From the NCBI GenBank assembly GCA_963815475.1, contig CAWFHD010000003.1:1798001-1862000 (forward strand): DNA of 64,000 bases, in the 5' to 3' direction. The position numbers were made by a program, and so were the translations under genes. Positions 27,971 through 37,472 of the stretch are shown here, in pieces (position 1 is the stretch's first letter; each line of letters begins with the position of its first letter). The DNA comes from Sulfopaludibacter sp963815475. GTDB lineage: Bacteria; Acidobacteriota; Terriglobia; Bryobacterales; Bryobacteraceae. The notes under the pieces are model-generated. The model saw nothing but the letters and a program-made list of their open reading frames with translations. It was not told the DNA's origin and ran no database searches.

Positions 27971-28997
27971 GTGAAAGCCCTGGTGAAAAGTAAACGCGAG
28001 CCCGGCTTGTGGCTCGAAGACATCGAAGTCCCCAAAGTCGGAATCAACGACGTTCTCATCCAGGTGCTGCGGACCGGTATCTGCGGCACCGACGTGCATA
28101 TTTACAAGTGGGACGATTGGGCCCAGAAGATCATTCCCGTGCCCATGGCCATTGGTCACGAGTTCGTCGGCCGCATCGCGGAAGTCGGCGCCAACGTGTT
28201 GGACTTCTTCCCCGGCGACATCGTGAGCGGTGAAGGCCACGTCACTTGCGGGCGATGCCGCAATTGCCTGGCCGGCCGACGCCATCTCTGCGCGAACACG
28301 CAGGGTGTCGGCGTGAACCGCCCGGGCGCATTCGCCGAGTACATCTCCCTGCCCATGACCAATATCTGGCGGCATCACGAGCACGTGCCGCTCGACGTCG
28401 CCGCCATCTTCGACCCCTTCGGCAACGCCGTCCACACGGCGCTTTCCTTCCCCGTGCTGGGTGAGGATGTGCTCATCACCGGCGCCGGCCCCATCGGCAT
28501 CATGGCCGCCGCCGTCGTCCGCCACGCCGGCGCCCGCTACACCGTCATCACCGACGTCAATCCCTACCGCCTCGACCTGGCGAAGAAGATGCGCGTCACC
28601 CGCGCCGTGAACGTGCGCGAGACGAAACTCGGCGATGTGCAGAAGCAACTGGGCATGACGGAGGGCTTCGACGTCGGGCTAGAAATGTCAGGCAACCCCT
28701 CGGGCTTCCGCGACATGATCGCCAACATGAGCCACGGAGCGAAAATCGCCATGCTCGGCATCCCCGCCGAAGAGATGCGCCATCGACTGGCGCACCGTGA
28801 TCTTCAACATGCTCACCATCAAAGGCATCTACGGCCGGGAGATGTACGAGACCTGGTACAAGATGACCGTAATGCTGCAATCCGGTCTCGATATCACGCC
28901 CGTCATCACCCATCGCTACCACTACACCGAGTTCGAAAAGGGCTTCGAAGTCATGAGCTCGGGCAACTCTGGAAAAGTGATCCTGAGCTGGGATTAA
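27971..28997 (+). CDS. tdh: L-threonine 3-dehydrogenase, with one frame break
   Basis: Zinc-dependent medium-chain dehydrogenase oxidising threonine to 2-amino-3-ketobutyrate. GTG start at 27971 (VKALVKSKREPGLWL). TGICGTDVHIYKWDDW and MAIGHEFVG hold catalytic Zn ligands; CGRCRNCLAGRRHLC is the structural Zn site; LITGAGPIGIMAAA binds NAD. The frame shifts near 28778, where an extra C in ATGCGCCATC explains it, resuming AIDWRTVIFNMLTIKGIYGREMYETW. Restored length 341 residues, the same as E. coli Tdh. No kbl (ketobutyrate CoA-ligase) is adjacent. Confidence 0.92.
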
Positions 28998-29068
28998 GTA
29001 AGAACTCCGTCAACTGTGGACCGCGTGAGATCAAACTTGCCGGTCGAATCTCGCGATGCAGGCGCCGC

Positions 29069-30124
29069 TTAAAACGCCCGGCCATATTGCACCGGCGGTT
29101 TTACCTCGGCCCCCAGTTCCTTGGCGGCATGAATCGGAAAATACGGATCCCGCAGCATCTCGCGCGCCAACAAAACCAAATCCGCTTTCTCCGACCGCAC
29201 GATTTCATCCGCCTGCGCCGCCGTAGTGATCAGTCCGACCGCGCCCGTAAGAATTCCCACCTCCTTGCGAATTCTCTCCGCGAACGGCGCCTGGTACCCC
29301 GGAGCCAGAGGGATCTTCTGGTGAGCCACCGCGCCACCCGAAGAGCAATCCACCAGGTCGACGCCGAGATCGCGCACGCGCCTCGCCAACTCCACCGAAT
29401 CGGCGATGTCCCAACCTCCCTCAGCCCAATCCGTCGCTGAGATGCGCAGGAAGAGCGGCAGGTCGGCCGGCCACACCGCGCGCACGGCTTGCGTCACTTC
29501 CAGCGCCAGCCGGATGCGATTCTCAAAACTCCCGCCGTACTCGTCACTGCGCTGGTTGCACAACGGCGAGAGGAATTCGTGAATCAGATATCCATGCGCG
29601 CCGTGGATCTCCGCCACCTGGAAACCAGCCCGCAGAGCCCTCTTGGCCGCATCGACAAACGCCGCGACTGTGGCGGCGATCTCGCTCTTCGACAGTTCGT
29701 GTGGCGCCGGATCGTCCGGCCGGAACGGAATCGCACTCGGAGCCACCGGCGTCCACCCGCCCTCACTGGGCTGAAGAAACGTGCCGCCTTCGAACGGAGG
29801 ACGAGTGCTGGCCTTGCGCCCCGCGTGCGCCAACTGGATGCCGGCCGCCGCGCCATGCTCCCGCAGGAACTGCGCGATGCGCGTCAGAAACGCTACGTGC
29901 TCGTCCTTCCAAATTCCCTGGTCGGCCGGAGAAATGCGGCCGCGCGCCTCCACCGCCGTAGCCTCCATCATCACCAGCCCGGCGCCGCCTACCGCGCGGC
30001 TGCCCAGGTGCACCAAATGCCAGTCATTGGCAAACCCGTCGACACTCGAATACATGCACATGGGAGAGCACGCGATGCGATTGCGAAGCGTCAAATTCCG
30101 CATCGTCAGGGGCGAAAAGAGCAT
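29069..30124 (-). CDS. NADH:flavin oxidoreductase, old yellow enzyme (YqjM-like)
   Basis: 351 residues. FMN-dependent ene-reductase fold: LRNRIACSPMCMYSSVDG at the N-terminus, GIQLAHAGRKAS, the substrate-binding pair in EIHGAHGYLIHEFLSPLCNQRSDEYGGS near residues 165-195, and SSGGAVAHQKIPLAPGYQ. This pattern is that of the YqjM/thermophilic-like class. It reduces activated C=C bonds; the physiological substrate is unknown. Convergent with tdh, separated by 71 bases. Confidence 0.93.
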   Translation of the reverse strand: MLFSPLTMRNLTLRNRIACSPMCMYSSVDGFANDWHLVHLGSRAVGGAGLVMMEATAVEARGRISPADQGIWKDEHVAFLTRIAQFLREHGAAAGIQLAHAGRKASTRPPFEGGTFLQPSEGGWTPVAPSAIPFRPDDPAPHELSKSEIAATVAAFVDAAKRALRAGFQVAEIHGAHGYLIHEFLSPLCNQRSDEYGGSFENRIRLALEVTQAVRAVWPADLPLFLRISATDWAEGGWDIADSVELARRVRDLGVDLVDCSSGGAVAHQKIPLAPGYQAPFAERIRKEVGILTGAVGLITTAAQADEIVRSEKADLVLLAREMLRDPYFPIHAAKELGAEVKPPVQYGRAF

Positions 30125-30254
30125 GACTTCAGTATCGCAGGAGGGATCTCGGTCCCTCGCTGTCCACTGTCGCGAACAGCCCCAAGAATTTGCGCCCCTT
30201 TGAATCCTGGATACATCGGAATTCGAGCGGGGACTTTTTCAAGCTTTAAGATTC

Positions 30255-31148
30255 ATGATCAAGCTACTGCTTCAGTACATCGGCTTCCTGGCGATGGTCC
30301 TTGGACCAATTCAGGCTCTCTGCCTGGCTCTTTCACCCGTGAACACAGCTTCAATCCCGCTGCTTAAACCCGCGGTTTTGAGCCGGTTCTTCCTTGCCAC
30401 ATTTGTCATCATGCCGGCCCTGGCTGTAGTTCTGGCGTTGAGCGGTATAGGCGGTTGGCCGGTCTGGACAGGCCTGCTGCTGATGTCTATGTCGCCGCCG
30501 TCGGGAGCCCTGGTATCGAAATCGGAGAGGCTGACCGGAACGGCGTTCGGGCTGGCATGGCAGACAATCTCGCTCATTCTCTCGATCGTGACAATTCCCC
30601 TGGCGTTGCTGATCGTCCAGAGGATCTTTGACCTGCGCCTCAACCTCGGCATCAAGCCAGTCGTTCTGAAAATCCTCATCTTCTATCTGGCGCCCGTCGC
30701 AATCGGAATGGCAATTCGAAAAGGGTGGCCACATGCCGCCGCCCGCCTCCTGCGTCCTCTGAACAAATTTGCTCGGGTCGCGATGGCGCTCATTGTGCTC
30801 CTGATTCTGCCCCTTGCATTCGTTGCGCTGAGTAAACAGGAGATCAGCTCTATTGCACTGGTCTTCCTGTTTGTGGCGTGTTCGATTCTGATCGGCCACG
30901 TAGTTGGGGGTCCGGACGCGCGCTTGCGCCCGCTCCTGGCGGCTGGGTTAGCCACCCGTTGGATCGCTCTTCCCCTGATTCTGGCGCGCGTGAACAATTC
31001 CACCCGGGAGGTCGCGCCCTTACTGGTTGCCTACCTGTTCTCCGGTACTCTCCTTGTGGCCGCCTATGGCCGCTGGTTGAACCGGCACTCGCTGCCGGCC
31101 GGCAGGATCGAACCGGTGAATCGCAGTCAGACCGTGGACGTCACGTAG
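30255..31148 (+). CDS. Integral membrane protein, BASS (bile acid:sodium symporter)-like
   Basis: 297 residues with about 9-10 hydrophobic helices and no signal peptide. LLMSMSPPSGALVSKSERLTGTAFGLAWQTISLILSIVTIPLAL near 75-120 resembles the GGxAS-type conserved helix pair of BASS and auxin-efflux-like carriers. Transport substrate cannot be assigned. It is isolated, convergent with the penicillin-acylase gene (21 bases). Confidence 0.6.
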   Translation: MIKLLLQYIGFLAMVLGPIQALCLALSPVNTASIPLLKPAVLSRFFLATFVIMPALAVVLALSGIGGWPVWTGLLLMSMSPPSGALVSKSERLTGTAFGLAWQTISLILSIVTIPLALLIVQRIFDLRLNLGIKPVVLKILIFYLAPVAIGMAIRKGWPHAAARLLRPLNKFARVAMALIVLLILPLAFVALSKQEISSIALVFLFVACSILIGHVVGGPDARLRPLLAAGLATRWIALPLILARVNNSTREVAPLLVAYLFSGTLLVAAYGRWLNRHSLPAGRIEPVNRSQTVDVT

Positions 31149-31169
31149 CACCGCCGAATTGTCGACCGC

Positions 31170-33179
31170 TCAGAACTTTAACGTCTTCCGCCCCGTGACG
31201 TGCTTTTCCAACTCCTTCCGTTTCAGAAAGTAAGTCGACTTGGCGCGGGCGGCGCTGAACAATTTTTCCGCCTGGTCGTCAAAATGCCCCGATCCCTTGT
31301 GGTCGCTCTCGCCCAGCGGAATCACCATGTACGATTGCGGTGGCCTCGTCAGAATCACGATTTGCGTGGAAGTCTGGCCGCTGTGCCCCACCATTTCCTT
31401 CCCCACGGGATTGAAGCTGATGGCGCGCGGCGTGGCCATCCCCGCTTCGTTCAGCGTGCCTCCGCCCACCGGCCATGTGTGCGACCCGCCCTCGCGCCCC
31501 ACGCGAAACAGCGTTCCGAAAACGGCGTCCGGTCCGAAGGCCCCGTCCAATCGCTGTTCCGCCTGCGTAAGTGCGCGGGTGATGGCGGCATCGGTGAGCG
31601 TGTCCGACGGTTCCACGTTCCGGCCCGCGGTCCCCAAAGCAACCTTAAACAGGTAGAAGCCGAGTGCCGCGTGCGATCCCGCGTCGCTGCGCCGATCCCA
31701 ACCCGCCAGCAGTTGCGCGAATCGACTGTCCGGCGCGGCTTTGCGAATGCGCTCCTGCCACAACTCCGCGTGCCACACCTGTGTGGAGAACGCCATCCCT
31801 ATCATCTGCTCGGGCGTGACGCCATGCGCCGCATCCAGCAGGTCCACCATCATGGCGGCGCGCTGGTGCGGCGGCCGGCGGATGTCGTTGTACAGATACG
31901 GATGCTCCTCCCACTTTTCCGGCTCCAGCGGGGAGTCTTTCATCATGGCGAAGGGCGAGACGTTGCAATTCTGCATGTAGCCCTGCGGCGGATTTGTAAT
32001 CTGCACCAGGTCTTCGAAGGGATGGATGCCCTGCCACTCGCACGCGCCGGCGGCCCCAGGCAGCGGCCGCGAGGTGTCGCATCCTTTCGGCCGCACCGGC
32101 ACGCGTCCATTGCGCACATAGTAGATGTCGCCATCCACCGTTCCGATCATGATGTTCTGCGCCATGAGCTGAAGGCCCGCGAGAGCCTTCTTCGCCTCCG
32201 CCAGATTGTGCGACGTCGCCAGTCCCCACAGCGTCTCGAGCGACCGGTATTGATCAATGTACGGCAGCGCCATTGAATAGGCCTTGCCGTTCTTGTGCGC
32301 CACAATCGGGCCGTGATGCGTGGACTCGATTCGAATGTCCACCGGCTTTCCGTCTTTCACCGCGATATGCTCCGTGCGCACTGTCAGCTGCCGCCACTCG
32401 CCCTTGAAGCGATACTTGCCGTCCTGGACTTCTTCTTCGTACGCGTCGGAAGTGTCCGGCCCGCCGGTGGTCATCGCCACCGAAAGAAACCGATTGTGGC
32501 CCAGCGATGGAAATGGTGTGCCCAGAATGGCCGCGCCGGAGTAGTTGAGCTCACCGCCGTAAATGCGCATTTCGTAAAAGCGGAACTCGCCGTACCAGGT
32601 CAAGTGCGGATCCACCACTGCGATGGGCGCATGCATGGCCGTGCGCGAAGGGGCCAGCAGCATTTCGTTCGATCCGTGATAGTCCACCGGATCGGGATCG
32701 ATGCCGGCGCGCTTCAGATCGCCCCCGGCCTCGCCTTCGGGCCACCCCCAAAGAATGTAGCGGCCCAGCGCGATGATCTGCCAGGGCTCCAGTTTGGGCG
32801 CCCATGCCGGTACCTGCTCGGGATGCTCCTGCATGAATTTCTTCACACCCGCCTGAAACGCTTCGCAAATCGCCCGGATCTTCGGGTCGAGATCTTTGTA
32901 GTGCTCCTCGGCTATGGCGCGATGGCGCCAGAGTCGCTGGCGATAATCGTGAAAGATGAACTCCTTGCCGAACGCCTCGGCCATGGTGCCTTCGGCCTTG
33001 CGATAATTGCGCAGCAGCTCCTCCAGACGATCCTCGGCCTGGGCATAGCCGGAGCCATACCCTGCGCCAACCGCGGTGGAGGCAAAGATATGGGGCACGC
33101 CATACTCGTCGCGGAGAATTTCAACCTTCTCCGCGGCCGCAAGCGTGAATGCAATAAACAACAGGCTGACGCGCTTCAC
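31170..33179 (-). CDS. Penicillin acylase-family N-terminal-nucleophile hydrolase
   Basis: 669 residues with a signal-like start MKRVSLLFIAFTLAAAE. A single precursor expected to cleave itself between alpha and beta chains: YHGSNEML places the nucleophile Ser170 at the new beta-chain N-terminus (GSN motif). Other family marks are EILRDEYGVPHIFA, GYGSGYAQAEDRL and GHSGQTSTQI. Hydrolyses amide bonds; relatives act on penicillins, acyl-homoserine lactones or other N-acyl compounds, and the substrate here is unknown. Probably periplasmic. Confidence 0.93.
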   Translation of the reverse strand: MKRVSLLFIAFTLAAAEKVEILRDEYGVPHIFASTAVGAGYGSGYAQAEDRLEELLRNYRKAEGTMAEAFGKEFIFHDYRQRLWRHRAIAEEHYKDLDPKIRAICEAFQAGVKKFMQEHPEQVPAWAPKLEPWQIIALGRYILWGWPEGEAGGDLKRAGIDPDPVDYHGSNEMLLAPSRTAMHAPIAVVDPHLTWYGEFRFYEMRIYGGELNYSGAAILGTPFPSLGHNRFLSVAMTTGGPDTSDAYEEEVQDGKYRFKGEWRQLTVRTEHIAVKDGKPVDIRIESTHHGPIVAHKNGKAYSMALPYIDQYRSLETLWGLATSHNLAEAKKALAGLQLMAQNIMIGTVDGDIYYVRNGRVPVRPKGCDTSRPLPGAAGACEWQGIHPFEDLVQITNPPQGYMQNCNVSPFAMMKDSPLEPEKWEEHPYLYNDIRRPPHQRAAMMVDLLDAAHGVTPEQMIGMAFSTQVWHAELWQERIRKAAPDSRFAQLLAGWDRRSDAGSHAALGFYLFKVALGTAGRNVEPSDTLTDAAITRALTQAEQRLDGAFGPDAVFGTLFRVGREGGSHTWPVGGGTLNEAGMATPRAISFNPVGKEMVGHSGQTSTQIVILTRPPQSYMVIPLGESDHKGSGHFDDQAEKLFSAARAKSTYFLKRKELEKHVTGRKTLKF

Positions 33180-33187
33180 CCCTCCAG

Positions 33188-33275
33188 AGTACTCCCGTGG
33201 CGCGGGCCACTCGCATGTTCTTCAGTTGGACAGACGATCGCTTTATGTCGTCTGCCGGAATGGGCCTGGGCCTTG
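33188..33275. other. Hairpin-rich gap, possible degenerate palindromic element
   Basis: The 276-base gap 33180-33455 holds no convincing gene. It contains GTGGC-GCGG-GCCAC and CAGACGA...TCGTCTG inverted repeats, an arrangement like the palindromic elements elsewhere in the window but without the GGGGCAGGC core. Confidence 0.3.
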
Positions 33276-33455
33276 GGTGGGGAGGCGCTTCCGTCTGCCA
33301 ATCGAGCGAGGCTCGGACAGGTTTTTTGACCCTGTCAACTTTTCCGTGTCGTGCGGCGCCGCTCCGAACATAACTGCGCGCCTGAACACTCGTTAATTCT
33401 CGTTCAATTCCGATTGGCCTTTTCGCTACTAGCCAGTAGAGGAGGCACTTGAGAC

Positions 33456-34736
33456 ATGCGGTTCACCTATCCTAAGTACGGCGCCGGGGTCGTGGCAGTC
33501 GCGGCCGCGTTGGCGGCTGGCGTGGGCCTAGCGCAGGAGCGGGCTTCAGATCACAGGAGATTCGCCAAGGCATTGCCCAACAACTTTCCGCAAGTCAATC
33601 CGACCGGATTCTCGGCGACATTCAGCACGTCAGGGTTCGTGGATCTCACAAGCGAGTACTTTCAGGCGCAAGGCTCCAACAGCCGTAGTTGCGCCACGTG
33701 TCACATCCCCCAAAACGCGTGGAGCATCACGCCCGACACCATCCGGTACCTCTTTCTCCAAACGAGCGGCATGCACCCGATTTTCAATCCTCTCGACGCT
33801 GACAACCCCGACAGAGATCTGTCCTCCGTGGGGGCGAGGCAGGCGGCATATAGCATGCTGCTTACGCGTGGCGTCTTTCGCCGGGGCGGCGCGCCGCTGG
33901 CGAACCGGGAATGGGACGTGGTTACGGTGGACGACCCGCACGGCTTCGCAAACGTCGCCCGCATCGTGCAGTGGCGGCGCGTGATGCCGACTATCAATTT
34001 TCATCTCGGCAGCGCGACGGTCGCGTGGGACGGCGGCAATACCGTCGGCGTTGACCAATTAGCCGGCCTTACGAACCAGGCGACGCGGAATGTGACGGGG
34101 GCGCAACAGGGTTCACCAGCGTCCCCCGATGTGATCGGTCATATCGTGACCTTCGAGACGTCGCTCTCCACCGCTCAATCGGTTTCATTCAGCGCCGGCC
34201 TGCTCAGTGCTGGTGGCGCTCATGGCGGCCCGGAAGAGCTCTCGCGCATGACCAAGGCATCGGGGCGCTTCGACCTGTTCGACGCCTGGATGGATTCTCC
34301 GGTCGAGTCACGCGCTAGGATTGCCCGCGGTCAGGAACTGTTCAACAACCCCAATCCGGGGAACGGTCGGAGCTGTAACGGCTGCCATAATTCAAAAAAC
34401 AACGGCACCAACTTCAATGACCTGCTGTTCGATACTCACACAGCTTCGGCGGAAGCCCGGACGCCGGACCTGCCTTTGTACACGATCCACAACCGGGTCA
34501 CTGGAGAGGAGCGGCAGTTGACGGACACGGGTCTGGGAAACGTCACCGGGTTCTGGAGCGATCTCGGAAAGTTCAAGACGCCGACACTGCGCGCGCTGTC
34601 CGCCCGGGCGCCGTACTTCCATAACGGAATCGCAGCGAGTCTGGAGGATGTGGTTCGCCACTATGAGCAACACTTGAACTTCGTCTTCACCGATCAACAG
34701 CGGCAGGACCTTGTGGCCTTCCTCCAAGCACTGTGA
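33456..34736 (+). CDS. Secreted di-haem cytochrome c, MauG/cytochrome c peroxidase-like
   Basis: 426 residues, N-terminal signal segment (VVAVAAALAAGVGLAQ). Two haem c sites: CATCH (Cys79, Cys82, His83) and CNGCH (Cys307, Cys310, His311). The C-terminal FKTPTLRALSARAPYFHNGIAASLEDVVRHY and DLVAFLQAL are typical of MauG/CcpA-type di-haem enzymes. Likely a periplasmic peroxidase or oxidase; substrate unknown. No mau or bth genes are nearby. Confidence 0.85.
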   Translation: MRFTYPKYGAGVVAVAAALAAGVGLAQERASDHRRFAKALPNNFPQVNPTGFSATFSTSGFVDLTSEYFQAQGSNSRSCATCHIPQNAWSITPDTIRYLFLQTSGMHPIFNPLDADNPDRDLSSVGARQAAYSMLLTRGVFRRGGAPLANREWDVVTVDDPHGFANVARIVQWRRVMPTINFHLGSATVAWDGGNTVGVDQLAGLTNQATRNVTGAQQGSPASPDVIGHIVTFETSLSTAQSVSFSAGLLSAGGAHGGPEELSRMTKASGRFDLFDAWMDSPVESRARIARGQELFNNPNPGNGRSCNGCHNSKNNGTNFNDLLFDTHTASAEARTPDLPLYTIHNRVTGEERQLTDTGLGNVTGFWSDLGKFKTPTLRALSARAPYFHNGIAASLEDVVRHYEQHLNFVFTDQQRQDLVAFLQAL

Positions 34737-34895
34737 CGAAGTTGCTTGCGGGATGATCCCGTAGATAGCGCATTCGCGACGAAGAACCGCCTGCCGAAAC
34801 ATAGAACGTGCCGAAAAAACCGCGTCACACATTCCTTCTCCGATGCAAATTACAAGCGAGCGGATAATTCGAAATTCCGCCACCACGGAGATCAC

Positions 34896-35408
34896 ATGAA
34901 ACGAGTTTCCTTGTATCTATTTGGAGCGGCGATGACTGTTGCTGCTCTGCAGGCCCAGAACCGAATGAGCGAAGACGTGAAAGCAGCGTATCAACCTGTA
35001 AGACTAAATATCCTGAGTGCGGCGGAGAAGATGCCGGAATCGGAATACGCTTTCAAGCCTACGAAGGATGTCAGAACGTTCGGCGAGTGGATTGCCCACG
35101 CCGCTGAGGCACAGACCGCAATATGCGGCGTGGCGAAGGGAGCGCCATTCAAGCGCAACGAGTCGGCTCCGAAGACCGCGAAGGCGGATCTGATCGCCGC
35201 GTTGAAGGCGTCGAACGAGTTTTGTGACGCCGTCTACAACACGATGACCGATCAGGATGGCGCCGAGATTGTGAAAACGCCGTTCGGGCCAAAGCCGAAA
35301 CTTGGTGTGTTGACTTTCAACGTACAGCACGACGCTGAAACCTACGGCGCCATCGCGGTCTACCTTCGCCTCAAAGGAATTGTTCCTCCCTCTTCCGAAG
35401 GGAAATGA
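34896..35408 (+). CDS. Secreted DinB-like protein
   Basis: 170 residues from ATG 34896, which has GGAG 5 bases upstream and starts a signal peptide (MKRVSLYLFGAAMTVAALQAQ). The mature part is a DinB four-helix bundle: ILSAAEKMPESEYAFKPTKDVRTFGEWIAHAAEAQ, then NVQHDAETYGAIAVYLRLKG. The expected metal-binding histidines are partly kept (His in the AHAAEAQ and QHDAETYG helices). DinB proteins are usually cytosolic thiol-dependent enzymes; the exported version seems common in Acidobacteriota. Confidence 0.78.
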   Translation: MKRVSLYLFGAAMTVAALQAQNRMSEDVKAAYQPVRLNILSAAEKMPESEYAFKPTKDVRTFGEWIAHAAEAQTAICGVAKGAPFKRNESAPKTAKADLIAALKASNEFCDAVYNTMTDQDGAEIVKTPFGPKPKLGVLTFNVQHDAETYGAIAVYLRLKGIVPPSSEGK

Positions 35409-35521
35409 TCGGGCAACCCTTCAGCTTGTCCGCGGCGGCTGCATTGTGACAGGATTGGGGATGATCGATTTTTTCCGCGGAACCAGTCACAAACCGGCCG
35501 CCCGCGGCAAAGAGTTCAATA

Positions 35522-36076
35522 GTGAGCGACGGAGATCTCGAACTTCGCGCCGTGATGATTCGTTATCAGGGCGGGTCACTCGAAGCCTTCCAGGAGATCT
35601 ATGCCCAGCTCGCGCCCGGAGTGCGCCGCTATCTGCTGCATTTGGCAAGCGGCTCCGAAGTCGCTGATGATCTGCTGCAGGAGACATTCCTTCAAATGCA
35701 CCGGTCGAGAACCGCATACAATCCGGCGTATGCGGTTAAGCCCTGGGTGTTCGGTTTGGCGCGAAATGTTTTCCTGATGAATCGGCGCGCGGCCCGGCGT
35801 TGGGCGGAGGTTCATGAGTTGAGGGAAGATTTGCCTGAGTTTTCGGTGCTTCCGGAAGTGGACAAGCTCGGCTCCAAAGACGAAGTCCGCAAATGTATTG
35901 GATCTTTGCCGCCGGAACAGGCCGAAGCCCTTCTGCTTCATCATGAGTGGGGCTTCACCTTCGATGAGATCGGCGGGATGTTAGGCATTAGCGCCCAGGC
36001 AGCTCGCGCGCGTGCCAGTCGGGGAATGGCGGACCTGCGCGTCTCGCTCAATCGTCTGCAAAGGGCTGGTGCATGA
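35522..36076 (+). CDS. ECF-type RNA polymerase sigma factor
   Basis: 184 residues from GTG 35522. Region 2 (about 15-85): GGSLEAFQEIYAQLAPGVRRYLLHL, ADDLLQETFLQMHRSR, KPWVFGLARNVF. Region 4 (about 120-175): CIGSLPPEQAEALLLHHEWGFTFDEIGGMLGISAQAARARASRGMADLR. Directs RNA polymerase to a specific stimulon. Its stop overlaps the start of the anti-sigma gene (ATGA). Confidence 0.93.
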   Translation: MSDGDLELRAVMIRYQGGSLEAFQEIYAQLAPGVRRYLLHLASGSEVADDLLQETFLQMHRSRTAYNPAYAVKPWVFGLARNVFLMNRRAARRWAEVHELREDLPEFSVLPEVDKLGSKDEVRKCIGSLPPEQAEALLLHHEWGFTFDEIGGMLGISAQAARARASRGMADLRVSLNRLQRAGA

Positions 36077-36759
36077 TGGATCGTTCACCCAAGCCTCCCG
36101 AAGCCCTGATTCAGGCGATCTCCCAGGATCTCAGGCCCGTCAAACCGTCGCCGCAACCGCTCCACCTGGCGTTGCGAATGGGCCCTCTCGCTCTGCTGAT
36201 ATCGTCCCTGATCCTCGTGGCGATGGGAGTTCGCAGCGACTCAAGCATCTTGGGACCGCTGCTGACCTGGGGCGCCTCCGGGGCGCAGTTCGTGTTGGCG
36301 ATCGCACTCGTCTGGATCGCCGCGCACGAAAGTACACCGGCCGGCAGGCTGCCGAGGCAGATCGTTTATTCCGCGGCAGCCGGAGCGTTTCTTGTTGTTT
36401 TGACCATCACTCTACTGACCTTCTCGACCAGTCCTACCGGCGGTATCGCACGGGATTCACGATGGATCGCAGACGTCGCCTGCGGCCTCGGCAGCACCAT
36501 CGCCGGAGGAATCCTGATTCTGCTCTTCAGGCGGATGTTTCGGAACTCGGTCGCAGTCCGGCCGACTGTGGCGGGCGCGCTGTACGGCGCGGGAGCGGGT
36601 ATTGCGATCAATGCTGGTTGGCGCATGGCGTGCCCGGTTTCCACTCTCCGGCATGCACTGGGAGCGCACGGAGCAGCCATCATCGTCACGGTACTCTTAG
36701 GAGCCCTCATCGGGCGCGCTTTAGGCTCTCAAAGAATACATACAAGCAGAAGTTCCTGA
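36073..36759 (+). CDS. NrsF-like (DUF1109) membrane anti-sigma factor
   Basis: 228 residues, coupled to the ECF sigma gene by a 4-base overlap. A soluble N-terminal segment of about 40 residues precedes six hydrophobic helices (e.g. MGPLALLISSLILVAMGV, QFVLAIALVWIA, GAFLVVLTITLLTF, AAIIVTVLLGALIG). Length, topology and position match NrsF/DUF1109 anti-sigma factors that hold ECF sigma at the inner membrane. The signal sensed is unknown. Confidence 0.82.
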   Translation: MMDRSPKPPEALIQAISQDLRPVKPSPQPLHLALRMGPLALLISSLILVAMGVRSDSSILGPLLTWGASGAQFVLAIALVWIAAHESTPAGRLPRQIVYSAAAGAFLVVLTITLLTFSTSPTGGIARDSRWIADVACGLGSTIAGGILILLFRRMFRNSVAVRPTVAGALYGAGAGIAINAGWRMACPVSTLRHALGAHGAAIIVTVLLGALIGRALGSQRIHTSRSS

Positions 36760-36788
36760 TCCTCGGGGTGCCGATTCGGGCGGCTCTG

Positions 36789-37319
36789 TCACTTGCGCAG
36801 GAGCTTCCTGATGAGAGCTCGGGCGATCGTGATGGGATGAGTCACCACAATGCTGATTTGGCCCAATGCACTTTGCGGCTCGTGAAATACGCCGAGCTGC
36901 CTCAGCACACACCCGCGATCATAGTAGATCCTTTCACCTGCCAGACGATCGTCGGCGTCAAACGTGTACACGCCGCAAAGCGGAAACTCGACTCGCCGCC
37001 CCGTCGCCGGAAGACCGCGCCAGTCGCCGAGGTGTGTGCCACGGATCACCACTTCAACGAGAACGGCGTCCTCCGCCACGTGCCGGCGCTGGACCGCTAT
37101 CTCGAGGTCAGGCAGCGCCTTCATGAGCTGCTCGTAAAACTGACGGACTCCGTCCCGGCCCATATAGTGTTCGTCCCACGGCTCATCGTCGTAGCGCGCA
37201 GTGTCACCGAACGTGCGGAGAACGCCTTCAAGATCGTGGTCGTTCTCAAGGCGAATGTGCTGCTCAACAATGGCGATGCGAGCTGACCGCCTGTCGTTCG
37301 GATCAGATGCATTGACCAT
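36789..37319 (-). CDS. SnoaL-like/NTF2-fold polyketide cyclase-family protein
   Basis: 176 residues from ATG 37319 (MVNASDPNDRRSARIAIVEQHI). The alpha+beta NTF2 fold is suggested by HIRLENDHDLEGVLRTFGD, MGRDGVRQFYEQLMKALPDLEI, VVIRGTHLGDWRGLPATGRRVEF and CGVYTFDADDRLAGERIYYDRG, close to ester-cyclase SnoaL-like proteins. Small-molecule binding or hydrolysis is likely; substrate unknown. Confidence 0.78.
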   Translation of the reverse strand: MVNASDPNDRRSARIAIVEQHIRLENDHDLEGVLRTFGDTARYDDEPWDEHYMGRDGVRQFYEQLMKALPDLEIAVQRRHVAEDAVLVEVVIRGTHLGDWRGLPATGRRVEFPLCGVYTFDADDRLAGERIYYDRGCVLRQLGVFHEPQSALGQISIVVTHPITIARALIRKLLRK

Positions 37320-37472
37320 GTGCGCCAGCCACCAAATAGTATCACTCGCGGCTAAAAGTAGCGAAGCGGCGGGTTGTCGGTGGCCGGCGAATGTCGCGAA
37401 AGCCCAGCACGCCATCATGGACCGCCCCGTCGCCCCGACCGCGTCTCCCAAGCGCTCAGAGGGAGTTTTTTC

